Of a stretch of 24,365 nucleotides of DNA, positions 6,393-13,919 are shown one piece after another. Position 1 is the stretch's first letter; the number at the start of each line of letters is the position of its first letter. The stretch is from a virus, in the IMG/VR virus record IMGVR_UViG_3300024259_000151, positions 1 to 24,365 of that record, one strand, 5' to 3'. The position numbers and the translations under genes were made by a program. The notes beneath the pieces were generated by a model that saw only the letters and a program-made list of their open reading frames with translations, searched no databases and was not told the DNA's origin.

Positions 6393-6403
6393 TTTCTCTC
6401 TCC
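6353..6403 (-). repeat. Duplicated leader/start block, copy 2
   Basis: Bases 6353-6390 are identical over 38 positions to 2999-3036, and the SD-containing flank (TCTCTCC on the plus strand) also matches after an extra 6-base ATTTTC unit. The block holds the ribosome binding site, start codon and first codons of a gene. Beyond it the two genes are unrelated. Confidence 0.85.
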
Positions 6404-6414
6404 CTTTTGTGAAT

Positions 6415-6675
6415 AAGTGATGGTGACTTTCCTCTTGCCACCCTTTGTTATGAACCTCGTACTATGCTACATATCCCTTGCTTATGCTACCTTGACTGAC
6501 CAGGCATAAGTGGTTACACATATCTCGTGACATCGTTCCACCTACTATGTAGTCTTATCAGGACTAACCTGTGCTCTACCCTATGTTCGAGCTTTCAACT
6601 ATATTTCGGTCACCGCCTACGCGTGTTCTCGCTCAGATGACATTTTTCGTTTACTCTGTTCCGCCACCATCACTT
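6415..6675 (-). ncRNA. Candidate structured non-coding RNA or long structured 5' leader (about 260 nt)
   Basis: No gene fits this stretch on either strand. I count 107 G+C in the 240 bases from 6421 to 6660 (about 45%), against about one third in the genes around. Its ends, AAGTGATGGTG (6675-6665) and CACCATCACTT (6425-6415), pair perfectly over 11 bp. Inner helices include TTATGC with GCATAA (6509-6504 / 6487-6482), TAGTC with GACTA, GCTC with GAGC, and CACGC with GC(G)GTG. A promoter-like region ends just before it and an SD follows just after, with no terminator between. GAGGAAAGTC near the 3' end equals the RNase P RNA CR-I decamer, but other RNase P parts are missing. Strand is inferred from the promoter and the operon direction. 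Confidence 0.6.
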
Positions 6676-6685
6676 TTTTCACTCT

Positions 6686-6760
6686 ATTTTTTAAAGACAA
6701 TTCAATTTATGGTCAAGGGGGTTTTGTTGTCAAGGAAAAAGTTTAATTTAATTTAATTTA
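6686..6760 (-). promoter_or_regulatory. Tandem promoter with UP-like AT tract before the structured RNA
   Basis: On the minus strand an AT tract of TTAAA repeats (about 6741-6765) is followed by TTGACA (6733-6728) with ATAAAT 17 bases later (6710-6705). A second TTGACC (6716-6711) follows, with TAAAAA 17 bases later (6693-6688). Starts from the second would be near 6680, a few bases before the first paired base of the structured element. It follows the late terminator directly, so early transcription most probably begins here. The -35 boxes are good, the -10 boxes imperfect. Confidence 0.6.
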
Positions 6761-6796
6761 TTTTATAATTGTAGTGTTGGTGCGGTTTGGTGACAT

Positions 6797-6831
6797 AAAA
6801 AAAGACGCCTTGGGGAGAGTGCCAAAGCGTC
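6797..6831 (-). terminator. Rho-independent terminator of the late operon
   Basis: On the minus strand GACGCTTTGG (6831-6822) pairs with CCAAGGCGTC (6813-6804) over ten positions (one G-T), with an 8-base loop, followed directly by seven Ts (6803-6797). It lies just after the endolysin stop and separates the late and early units. Confidence 0.9.
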
Positions 6832-6852
6832 AAATGTGAGTGTCAAGGAGAA

Positions 6853-7233
6853 TTAATACACCCACAACGCCCAATTAGTGTCAATTTCACAATGAATAAA
6901 ATTATCGTCTACATTTACACCAATTTGCTGAATGCCTGCCAAAAATAACGCCCGAACAATAACTCCTCGTTCATAATCATTTCTTGCTCTAATATCAATT
7001 GCGGAGGTCTCAATTTCATCAGAGCAAAGGTGCTTTGAGTTCATTTTGCCACCGACCGTTTTATTATGTTGTTTACATCGGCAACCAGAAGTAATTACAA
7101 ATGGAATACCAGCTATCATTCGAGCGTTTTCAAGGGCATCGAGGAACAATTCACTAATATTCATCATCCCACAACACCGACACGCTAATTCGTGCTTTTT
7201 GAAGTGTTTAATGCGTTTTGGTATTTTATTCAT
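6853..7233 (-). CDS. Endolysin, peptidase M15 (L-Ala-D-Glu or D-Ala-type endopeptidase)
   Basis: The 126-residue product matches Peptidase_M15_3. FVITSGCRCKQHN at 45-57 is followed by SKH (His68), AIDI (Asp80) and FIHCEID (His114), the expected three zinc ligands, with GVNVDD just before the last. The distance from the first His to the Asp is 12 instead of the usual 7, so a five-residue insertion lies between them. Cys18, Cys20, Cys21 and Cys51, Cys53 make an extra cysteine-rich front, which might bind a second metal. It cuts peptidoglycan peptides at lysis. There is no signal peptide. It is the last late gene before a strong terminator. Confidence 0.9.
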   Translation of the reverse strand: MNKIPKRIKHFKKHELACRCCGMMNISELFLDALENARMIAGIPFVITSGCRCKQHNKTVGGKMNSKHLCSDEIETSAIDIRARNDYERGVIVRALFLAGIQQIGVNVDDNFIHCEIDTNWALWVY

Positions 7234-7393
7234 TAATCAACGCCGCATCTAACATTACATTGATGATTTCAACTGCTTGGTCATCGATAGTATTGTCAGT
7301 TTCTTTGACCCAATTTCGCAAAATACCAATGATGAAATTTTTAATTTCTCTCTTCGGTAGTGCCTTTGCAATCAATAGTAACCATTTTGACAT
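7226..7393 (-). CDS. Small protein before the endolysin gene
   Basis: A 55-codon ORF starts at an ATG with a perfect AGGAGG four bases upstream and runs 8 bases into the endolysin gene. The product starts MSKWLLLIAKALPKREIKNF and continues as mixed helix with an acidic part (KETDNTIDDQAVEII). It has an amphipathic rather than a true transmembrane N-terminus, so I do not call it a holin. The endolysin start lacks its own SD, so translation through this gene probably delivers ribosomes to it. Confidence 0.75.
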   Translation of the reverse strand: MSKWLLLIAKALPKREIKNFIIGILRNWVKETDNTIDDQAVEIINVMLDAALINE

Positions 7394-7409
7394 AATTCCT
7401 CCTATTTTT

Positions 7410-7679
7410 TTATTTGTCGCTCATCATTTTGAACCACATATCGAATTTACCTACAAGTTGCTGTAGCGTTTCTGAAATTCTATTTACTTGAACCTTTAAG
7501 TCTTTAATATTTTTAATTTCTGTTTCTAAAGAAGGGACTACCTCTATCTTTTTCCAAATTGTAGTAATTTCCTTGCCCTGCTGTTTCGTTTCGTTTTTAA
7601 CGGTCGTGAATGCTATTGCCACCATTACAACATTTACTAAAATAGAAATACCTAACGATATTATGTGCCAAGTAGTCAT
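7410..7679 (-). CDS. Membrane-anchored coiled-coil protein, candidate lysis accessory
   Basis: The ATG at 7679 is chosen because AAGGAAG lies seven bases upstream and it overlaps the previous stop as ATGA; an ATG at 7697 has weaker support. The 89-residue product has one transmembrane segment at about residues 5-27 (HIISLGISILVNVVMVAIAF), then a charged coiled coil to the end. An anchored coiled coil beside an endolysin gene could be an i-spanin-like or holin-accessory part. A lone N-terminal segment is unusual for a classical holin. Function is inferred from place and topology. Confidence 0.65.
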   Translation of the reverse strand: MTTWHIISLGISILVNVVMVAIAFTTVKNETKQQGKEITTIWKKIEVVPSLETEIKNIKDLKVQVNRISETLQQLVGKFDMWFKMMSDK

Positions 7680-7888
7680 TCTGTTTCTTCCTTCCATTCG
7701 TCTTTTTTAAGTTCTGTTTTAATGTCTGTTATTTCTGGGATTCCATATAAACTGCGAGGTTTGCTTCCCTTCCATTTTAGTATCGTATAATTATCTGTTG
7801 AGACTCGCAAAGTGCTTACGCTTGTCTCAAGACAATCACTTATCATCTCTTCGGTTACTTCTGAAAGTGGCAAAATTACATATCTCAT
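7676..7888 (-). CDS. Small hypothetical protein after the receptor-binding gene
   Basis: The start is set at the ATG at 7888, which overlaps the previous stop as TGATG and has GGGGAG seven bases upstream; a GTG at 7903 opens the frame but has no SD. The 70-residue product reads MRYVILPLSEVTEEMISDCL at the start and ends with an acidic-lysine tail. Proteins of this form are common after fibre genes, but the role is unknown to me. It overlaps the next gene as ATGA. Confidence 0.68.
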   Translation of the reverse strand: MRYVILPLSEVTEEMISDCLETSVSTLRVSTDNYTILKWKGSKPRSLYGIPEITDIKTELKKDEWKEETE

Positions 7889-8856
7889 CAATGTTCTCCC
7901 CACTCAACGCCATTTATGAGTGTTCCGTCATTGTCGCCTACGCTGTCTGCAATAGTCGTTCCCTCGCCCTCTTCCATTCGCCAATAGCCTTGAAGTCCCG
8001 AAATATCATTTGCGTTTCCGCAAGTTTCAGGAGTTCCTTCGCCATATAACTCAGTCACTTCGGTTGGCACTGCATCAACATACACCGCTGGGATATTGTC
8101 ATTATACACTGCAATTTCGTCAATGCCGCCTGCAAAGTGGAATGTTGGGGGTGTGTCATACTTAGCACCAATAATGTCAAATTCACTATCTTCTACCCCG
8201 CCAAAACCTGTTTGCGTTCCAAAATATACACCGTCACGATAGCAATCGATAGTATCTCCGTTACGAATCATTACGAGATGATGCAAATCAGTGTCAGGTA
8301 ATACATTACCAAAATTTTTAGCACTTGTACCAACCCTAAAATAAAAAGCTGAGCCTGTCACATAAACTACATAATGGTCATAGCCACTCGAACCTAGCGG
8401 GCTTTCTAAATTTGTTTCATCGTCTCGTTTTATCCAGAAACTCATCATATTTGTAGTCCCACTATTACAAGACTCACCCAGTTGAGCATAATCATCAACC
8501 CCATCGAAATTGAGGTAGTGTTTGTTGCTGAAAAAGCCAACCCACCCTTCATTCACAATGGCTTTGCAAAGATTGACAATGTCGGTTATTCGTTGTCCTG
8601 TTGGTGTGATTTCATATTCAGCGAGTATCTTTGCCAACGCTGAAATTTCGTCAGCTATTCGCTGTCCTGTTGGCGTGTCGATATAATCTGCGTACACTTG
8701 AATTGCCAAATCGACAAGATTTGTTTCAGCATCACCCGTTCCAATATCATTATGAATGAATTGCCCAGCAGTCCGCAAATCAGTCATAATCTGACCCGTT
8801 ACCGTTCCAGAATAGCTGTCAATTACTAATTTTACTGCTTGTCGGAGATTTCTCAT
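7888..8856 (-). CDS. LamG/concanavalin-like domain tail protein, candidate receptor-binding protein
   Basis: Residues 1-115 of 322 are helical with a repeated TPTGQRI(A/T)DxI unit (near residues 62 and 86, with a weaker copy TVTGQIMTDL near 18). From about residue 115 a laminin-G-like/concanavalin fold begins: HYLNFDGVDDYAQLG, MMSFWIKRDD, HHLVMIRNGDTIDCYRDGVYFG, AGGIDEIAVYN and LQGYWRMEEGEGTTIADSVGDNDG. Such domains bind sugars at the host surface. The position at the end of the tail genes fits receptor recognition, with the N-terminal repeats attaching it to the fibre. GGGAGCG lies before the ATG. Confidence 0.8.
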   Translation of the reverse strand: MRNLRQAVKLVIDSYSGTVTGQIMTDLRTAGQFIHNDIGTGDAETNLVDLAIQVYADYIDTPTGQRIADEISALAKILAEYEITPTGQRITDIVNLCKAIVNEGWVGFFSNKHYLNFDGVDDYAQLGESCNSGTTNMMSFWIKRDDETNLESPLGSSGYDHYVVYVTGSAFYFRVGTSAKNFGNVLPDTDLHHLVMIRNGDTIDCYRDGVYFGTQTGFGGVEDSEFDIIGAKYDTPPTFHFAGGIDEIAVYNDNIPAVYVDAVPTEVTELYGEGTPETCGNANDISGLQGYWRMEEGEGTTIADSVGDNDGTLINGVEWGEH

Positions 8857-8858
8857 AA

Positions 8859-9536
8859 TTACGCTCCCGCGTCTGTTCCTGTTGCCATTAATTTCACATA
8901 ATAATTTTCACCACTCGAAAGAGACGACAAATTTAATTGTTTCAAAATTAAAGTTCCACCTTGAAATTCAGTCTCAACTTCAACTGTTGAAATTGCTGAC
9001 CAATGTTGTGCACTTGTTTCGTGGAAAACCTGAACCAAAACAGGTGCTTCGATGTATGTATTTGGAAAGCCATTAATTCCTGTTTTAATTGTTGAATGCG
9101 TGATTGTTTCGGTTGTTCCAGACGCTGTAAATGTGTCGGAATAACAATAAGCTAATCCGCCACTACTTGCTTTCGCATCAATCTGGTCTTGAATTGATGA
9201 TGTTACACCGTCTAAATATTGAAATTCCGCATTTGACACGCTCCCATCTGCGATTTTAGTAGCGTCAATACCTGCAAGTGCTTTGATATTGCTGTTTATA
9301 ATGTTAGAAAAAGTGTTGTCATCTGCATCAATTGTTTTATTGGTTAATGTAGCTGTATCATCGTTGGCATTGTTTAACAATTTACCAATCGAACTTGCCA
9401 GATTATCAAATGTCATCTTTTGTGCTTTGTCTTGCGAAGTGCCGAGACCATCTCCGTCAATCACCACAAAATCGTGATTTTTGTCTTGATATTCAGTGAT
9501 TTCCGTAATTGAATCGTGTATTCTCTTGTCTGCCAT
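8859..9536 (-). CDS. Tail fibre-like protein
   Basis: The 225-residue product has a segment TATLTNKTIDADDNTFSNI that recurs in tail fibre proteins. It is followed by NIKALAGIDATKIADGSVSNAEFQYLDGV and SSIQDQIDAK, also standard in fibre shafts. The N-terminus (DSITEITEYQDKNHDFVVIDGDG) probably joins the tail and the C-terminus (about 130-225) is a beta-rich head. It is likely trimeric. The gene sits immediately before a LamG-type protein, and the two may form one fibre. GGGCGG lies close before the ATG. Confidence 0.75.
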   Translation of the reverse strand: MADKRIHDSITEITEYQDKNHDFVVIDGDGLGTSQDKAQKMTFDNLASSIGKLLNNANDDTATLTNKTIDADDNTFSNIINSNIKALAGIDATKIADGSVSNAEFQYLDGVTSSIQDQIDAKASSGGLAYCYSDTFTASGTTETITHSTIKTGINGFPNTYIEAPVLVQVFHETSAQHWSAISTVEVETEFQGGTLILKQLNLSSLSSGENYYVKLMATGTDAGA

Positions 9537-9548
9537 TTTTACCGCCCT

Positions 9549-10091
9549 TTATATTATTATTTTATCGCCGTTTTCATCAATTATGTAATCAGAAGTTTCG
9601 TCAATCATATAATCGATTGTGTCTTCTCGTGTCATATTTGATATTGATTGCACCAATTCTTTTTTTGCAAATTTCAGCTTTATTTTTTGACCTATTTCTA
9701 ATTTGTGGAGTTGGTCAAACGAAATGTCGCTCATCAATGCAACATCTTCAATGAACAATCCGTCTGTTCCATCGGTGGTATTGACTCGCAAACTTAACAT
9801 TGTTTCACTTTCCGAAATTCTGTTAAAAAAATCAATTAAAACTCTTATCTGTGAATAGTCGCTTGCTAATATATTCAATAATTCAACTTCAATTTCAATT
9901 CGATTTCCGAGAAACTTTTCAACTATTTTTCGGTCAATATTTTCTTTTCTAAGATAAATAGGTTTATATGTTATTTTTGCATCTGCTGTCGAGTTGCTTA
10001 CTGATTGACCGTAAAAAGATGCTGACGCTTCATAAGTGCCACTTACTGCAAACTTAAAGTTTATTCCCCCATAGCCCCAAACACTATTCAT
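9549..10091 (-). CDS. Tail tip or upper-fibre protein, unassigned
   Basis: The 180-residue product starts NSVWGYGGINFKFAVSGTYEA, is predicted mostly beta in the first third, then has a charged central region (IDRKIVEKFLGNRIEIEVELL). It ends in a repeated acidic motif, DYMIDETSDYIIDENGDKI, a duplicated YxIDE unit found at ends of many phage tail proteins. It begins one base after the hub-like gene ends, with GGAGCG as SD. I do not recognise the family; a structural role at the tail tip is inferred from place only. Confidence 0.55.
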   Translation of the reverse strand: MNSVWGYGGINFKFAVSGTYEASASFYGQSVSNSTADAKITYKPIYLRKENIDRKIVEKFLGNRIEIEVELLNILASDYSQIRVLIDFFNRISESETMLSLRVNTTDGTDGLFIEDVALMSDISFDQLHKLEIGQKIKLKFAKKELVQSISNMTREDTIDYMIDETSDYIIDENGDKIII

Positions 10092-11585
10092 TTACACGCT
10101 CCACGCTTTAATTTTGTAAGAAAAATCGTCTAAGTCTTTGTCAATTTCAACGATTATCATTTGCTTTTCGTAAATTGTGATTTCATCATTTAGTTTTAAA
10201 TTATAATTATTCAAAATTTCTACTGAATATTCAAAATCAGGAATAAAATCATCGTAATAATTTTGAAGTGCAGTTGCGATTGTTTCGACATTTTCGGTTA
10301 GTGGTGACAAAACGCTCGAATAATCTGGACTTTTTCGCAAAACTCTCGATTGTGTAAATTCCAGAACATCGGTGTCTGCAATTGTAATATTAGAAAGAGA
10401 ATAATCTTTATTGATGATTTCGATGTTACCGAAATTGTCCACCTTCAAAGCCAAATTATTTATCATCAAAAGCATTTTAATCAACTCATTATAAGAATAT
10501 TCGCCCTCTTTAATTGTGATTTCGGTAAATCCAACAATTCCGTCATAATTGATTGTAATCGGATTTTCTTCATACTCACCAAAATAGATGGTGTTGTCAT
10601 CGTTAACAGCAAGTGAATGGTTGTTTGTTGTTGGATATCCAGCGTTGACAAAATATTCGTTCCAGTATGCTTCTGCTTCGAATAAATCATCGATATAACT
10701 TCCAGATTCACTTGTAACTTCATCTCTTGTGTGTGAAGCGGTTTGAAAATCGTACGGAAGGAAATTATCATCAAATTTACAAGTTAAAATCCTGATACCT
10801 TCTCTAAAACAATATACAATATTATAAGAGGGTCGATATGAACCTCTTCTTTTACGATATTGACACAAGATTAGTTCGGGTGTTCCATCCTCTAATAATC
10901 TAAGATGTTTAACCGTTTTATATGTATTTGGATTCCATACACTGGGGTCACCGTAGTTATCCGAAGCCAGTCCCAAACCTATCCGCCAAAAACTGGGATT
11001 CCCATCTGCAAAAAACTGATCCCAATTAGTTATATCAGACAATTCGTCTGTAATATTTATTTCCATTCCTGACTGCGGAATTTCTGTTTGAAAATTGTAA
11101 TTTGATGTTACATTTATATGTGGAAAAGGTTCTGCAATGCCATATAAAGATGTTTTGACCATATTTTCTAAATATGCCTCAAATGGAAATGTATATTCAT
11201 TGTTGAAATTTACTTTTTGAAAATATTTGCCAATCATCCCCAAAATATCACAAGCAGTGAATGTGATTATATCACTTTTTTTATTATATTTAATTTGTGA
11301 AAGATTAACCCAACCAATAAATACAATTTCATCATTTCTTTTTATTTTAATAGCATATTCCCAAAAATCCCTATAAACATTTCCACTATAGGGACTGTCA
11401 GTTAAATGATAGTGTGTCCAATCATCACTTAATATTGAGATTTTAGCGTTTCTACTTTCTTGTGAGTGATAATCAATGCCTGTTATTTTTTCGGGGTCAA
11501 GTTTTATATCGAAAATATTATCGGAAATTGAATGTCTAACATTATCGAGTATATTCCAAATTATAAATTCAATGCTCCAACTCAT
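10092..11585 (-). CDS. Hub-like tail tip protein (Tal/gp27-like)
   Basis: This 497-residue protein follows the tape measure, the place of distal tail and hub proteins. It starts with short strands (FDIKLDPEKITGIDYHSQE). IVFIGWVNLSQIKYNKKSDIITFTACDILGMI follows, typical of the first hub domain. A large insert is rich in aromatic residues (about 170-330), and the C-terminal part reads VLEFTQSRVLRKSPDYSSVLS and LNDEITIYEKQMIIVEIDKDL, like the last beta-domain of hub proteins. I infer that it forms the tip ring holding fibres. No peptidase or lyase motif is seen. It overlaps the tape-measure gene by 4 bases. Confidence 0.7.
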   Translation of the reverse strand: MSWSIEFIIWNILDNVRHSISDNIFDIKLDPEKITGIDYHSQESRNAKISILSDDWTHYHLTDSPYSGNVYRDFWEYAIKIKRNDEIVFIGWVNLSQIKYNKKSDIITFTACDILGMIGKYFQKVNFNNEYTFPFEAYLENMVKTSLYGIAEPFPHINVTSNYNFQTEIPQSGMEINITDELSDITNWDQFFADGNPSFWRIGLGLASDNYGDPSVWNPNTYKTVKHLRLLEDGTPELILCQYRKRRGSYRPSYNIVYCFREGIRILTCKFDDNFLPYDFQTASHTRDEVTSESGSYIDDLFEAEAYWNEYFVNAGYPTTNNHSLAVNDDNTIYFGEYEENPITINYDGIVGFTEITIKEGEYSYNELIKMLLMINNLALKVDNFGNIEIINKDYSLSNITIADTDVLEFTQSRVLRKSPDYSSVLSPLTENVETIATALQNYYDDFIPDFEYSVEILNNYNLKLNDEITIYEKQMIIVEIDKDLDDFSYKIKAWSV

Positions 11586-13627
11586 ATTGTTGACCTTCGG
11601 ATTCCGCCACGCTCGACATATCTGCTCATTTCAATATCATCAAAAACAACTGTGTTTGCTATTGGTTTACTGATTATTTGATTTAATGCAGATAATATTT
11701 CAGCGTCTAAATTGCTAACCTGATTTGTAGGTGTTATTTGGACACGCTCCCCGCTCTCCACCAATATCGGATATGTATCATTTGGGTATCCAGGTGGAAC
11801 GATAAAATCGCCACCCCCCGCGAACTTTGGTGCTGGTGTTGACATAATAAAGCCAAGTTGTGCCGCACCCAATGCACCAACCACTACTGACAATGGAATA
11901 TTGGGTAACGCTTCAGTAATTGCAGACGCAGTATTTACTATTGTCTGAGCAATGTTCATTCCTTTTTCAATTTTCCATTGCTTTTTTTTCTCATCTTTAT
12001 ATTTATCGGTTATCTTTTGTTCCATAATTGTGCGTTTTTCGGCAGAAGCATTTTTGTATTCGTCAGAGTGCTTCATCAATTCCATTTCGTTATTGATCTG
12101 TGCTTGCCACATTTCACCGTATGCAGATACTGCACCGCCCAAACTACCCATTGCCAAACTAAAATTTTTCTCAAAATCATTAAATTTTTCTTTTACTTCA
12201 TCAATTGAAATTCCCATAACTTGTATAGCACCATAAGTTACCGAGCCTGTTTTTTCCGCTTTTTCTTCAATTAATCCAAGAGCATTTGCGAGTTCAATAA
12301 ATTCAGCTTTGCCCTCTTTTGCTTCTTTTTTAACTTTTGTCATCCATTCTTGCAATTTTTTTTGTGCTTCGATATTATCAAATTGTTTTTTTAACCAATT
12401 ATCATAAGTTTGCGTTTGCGTTTGTGTTTTTTCTGTCAAATCTTCTGTTTCTTCTGTCATTGCTTTCATTTGTTCAGCAATTGATGGAATGTTGAATTTA
12501 TCTTCCAACCCATCTGCAAATCTTCCTACAAGCCCTAATTCACGGTTTAAGTTGGCGTATTCTTCATTTAGTACTTTTATTTTATCTTCGTCAATAACAG
12601 AACCACCGACATTTATCGAAAATAAAACATTTGCCATATTAAACAATTCTTTAGTTATTGACGAAACTACACCATATATGCCAAACCATTTTTCTTCAAA
12701 TTCATAAATCCAAACAACACTATTTCTGAAACTACGCCAAGCGACTTGCCACTCATTTGGTTGTTCTTCTAATAGTATTGCAGTTTTAATTAATTCTTGC
12801 CTTTGTTTTACTATTTCATTTCTTGCATTTGAACCTAAATTAATATAAGCATCAGAAGTCAAATCTAATTCTGTTTGGTGTAATTTTAATGCAACTGTCC
12901 ACTCGTCAATTAGTGGAACGACTCCATCTGTCGTTTTGGAAATTGTCAATAAAAATTCATCGCCAATCGCTTCCTGTAAATCCCCCCAATAATTCTTCAT
13001 TTGGATTATTTTAGCATTTGCTGTTTCCAGTTCTTTTTCAGCTAATCCACCAAGCTTTTTTTTCAAAACATCCAACGCAAACGCTGTTTTTTCGGTTGCA
13101 CTCATTAATTTTAATTGTGGTGAAACTGTCGATTTCAGCTCTGGGATGAAACGCGCCAACATTTCGACATTGCCACTTAACGCCATTCCTACATATCTTG
13201 ACGCCGAACTCATATCAAATAGACCTGAACTCGCCATATCCAATGTTACCGGAAGTGCTTTTACCGATTGTTCATAATCACCTGAGAGTGTTATTAACTG
13301 TTGTAATACTTGTGCTGAATCGGTGTCACCATATTTAGTGGTTTTTTGCAAGCTCGCAAATAAGACATCTAATTCAGATTTTGCACCGCCCCAACTTTTG
13401 CCCGTCAATTCGACTGCGGATTGTAATGAACGGAAGGTCTGCTCTTGTTTCATAGCTAAGTCGATAGAGCCTTTCATAAAATCAAAGCCCTTTTTCATAG
13501 CAATTAATCCAGCAGTTGCCAATGCTAAACTTTTGACTGTATTTTTAATCGAGCCATCGACTCGCTTCATTCCAGCTTCAGCATTTTTGGTGTCCGAAGT
13601 TACCTGAAGTTTCATCTGTTTAGACAT
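11582..13627 (-). CDS. Tape measure protein
   Basis: The 681-residue protein begins with a pattern usual for tape measures (MKLQVTSDTKNAEAGMKRVD). A helical region with SGDYEQSVKALPVTLDMASS and LSGNVEMLARFIPEL matches the conserved N-terminal tape-measure domain. Coiled-coil segments fill the middle, and there is a hydrophobic stretch near residues 585-615 (PLSVVVGALGAAQLGFIMST). The C-terminal KFAGGGDFIVPPG...ESGERVQITP is a signature end. It sets tail length and is ejected with the DNA. At about 1.5 angstrom per residue the tail would be near 100 nm, short for a siphovirus. Confidence 0.92.
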   Translation of the reverse strand: MSKQMKLQVTSDTKNAEAGMKRVDGSIKNTVKSLALATAGLIAMKKGFDFMKGSIDLAMKQEQTFRSLQSAVELTGKSWGGAKSELDVLFASLQKTTKYGDTDSAQVLQQLITLSGDYEQSVKALPVTLDMASSGLFDMSSASRYVGMALSGNVEMLARFIPELKSTVSPQLKLMSATEKTAFALDVLKKKLGGLAEKELETANAKIIQMKNYWGDLQEAIGDEFLLTISKTTDGVVPLIDEWTVALKLHQTELDLTSDAYINLGSNARNEIVKQRQELIKTAILLEEQPNEWQVAWRSFRNSVVWIYEFEEKWFGIYGVVSSITKELFNMANVLFSINVGGSVIDEDKIKVLNEEYANLNRELGLVGRFADGLEDKFNIPSIAEQMKAMTEETEDLTEKTQTQTQTYDNWLKKQFDNIEAQKKLQEWMTKVKKEAKEGKAEFIELANALGLIEEKAEKTGSVTYGAIQVMGISIDEVKEKFNDFEKNFSLAMGSLGGAVSAYGEMWQAQINNEMELMKHSDEYKNASAEKRTIMEQKITDKYKDEKKKQWKIEKGMNIAQTIVNTASAITEALPNIPLSVVVGALGAAQLGFIMSTPAPKFAGGGDFIVPPGYPNDTYPILVESGERVQITPTNQVSNLDAEILSALNQIISKPIANTVVFDDIEMSRYVERGGIRRSTI

Positions 13628-13919
13628 TTTTACGCTCCGCTCTAATTCTCATTATTTCGTTTTGTGCAATTCTCAACATTTGCATAAACCAAATCGGTTG
13701 GTCGTATAAATTACCATTCCAGACATAATTTTTAAAACCCCCCTCGATTTCATAAGCAAAATCAATAACAATCTGCACACTCCATAATATTTTGCGATAA
13801 TGTTTACCGCACCTACTTTCATTTTCGCAATGCTGGCAAAACTGAAATTCACCAGCATATCCCATAATTAGCGACCCCACATTCGAGTTATTCTCAATAA
13901 GCCGAATCGCATTTATTAG
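13620..13919 (-). CDS. T part of the GT tail assembly chaperone (made by -1 frameshift)
   Basis: Translated after the slip at 13919, the frame reads LINAIRLIENNSN, then through an in-frame GTG at 13880 and on to the stop, giving 99 residues. The full GT fusion would be 222 residues. No independent ATG or SD begins this frame, so frameshifting is the natural way to reach it. A cysteine/histidine cluster, CQHCENESRCGKH, lies about 30 residues into the T part and could bind metal; this is uncommon in T domains I know. It ends overlapping the tape-measure start, where GGAGCG provides the SD for the next gene. Confidence 0.85.
   Translation of the reverse strand, partial: LINAIRLIENNSNVGSLIMGYAGEFQFCQHCENESRCGKHYRKILWSVQIVIDFAYEIEGGFKNYVWNGNLYDQPIWFMQMLRIAQNEIMRIRAERKNV

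Noticed and set aside
6415-6675. A bona fide RNase P RNA, based on GAGGAAAGTC and AACAGAG..AAAC
   Set aside because: The CR-V strand (ACAGAAnCCGGCUUA-like), the P4 partner and the CR-III block are not found, the order of the matching pieces is permuted, and the length is short. The match may be chance; kept only as a hypothesis.
6415-6680. The structured element transcribed from the plus strand, ending in a T-run after the closing stem
   Set aside because: The plus strand does have TTTTTT after CACCATCAC, but no plus-strand promoter or gene is visible, while the minus strand has good -35 boxes at the right distance. Not excluded, only less likely.
6571-6756. Plus-strand open frame in the non-coding region (61 codons)
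   Set aside because: No SD, no recognisable protein pattern, and it runs through the promoter and paired segments.
7226-7393. A classical holin
   Set aside because: The N-terminus is hydrophobic but too short and interrupted by lysines; no second membrane segment exists.
8859-10091. Contractile-tail baseplate genes
   Set aside because: No sheath, lysozyme-spike or wedge-type proteins were found; the tail genes fit a non-contractile tail.
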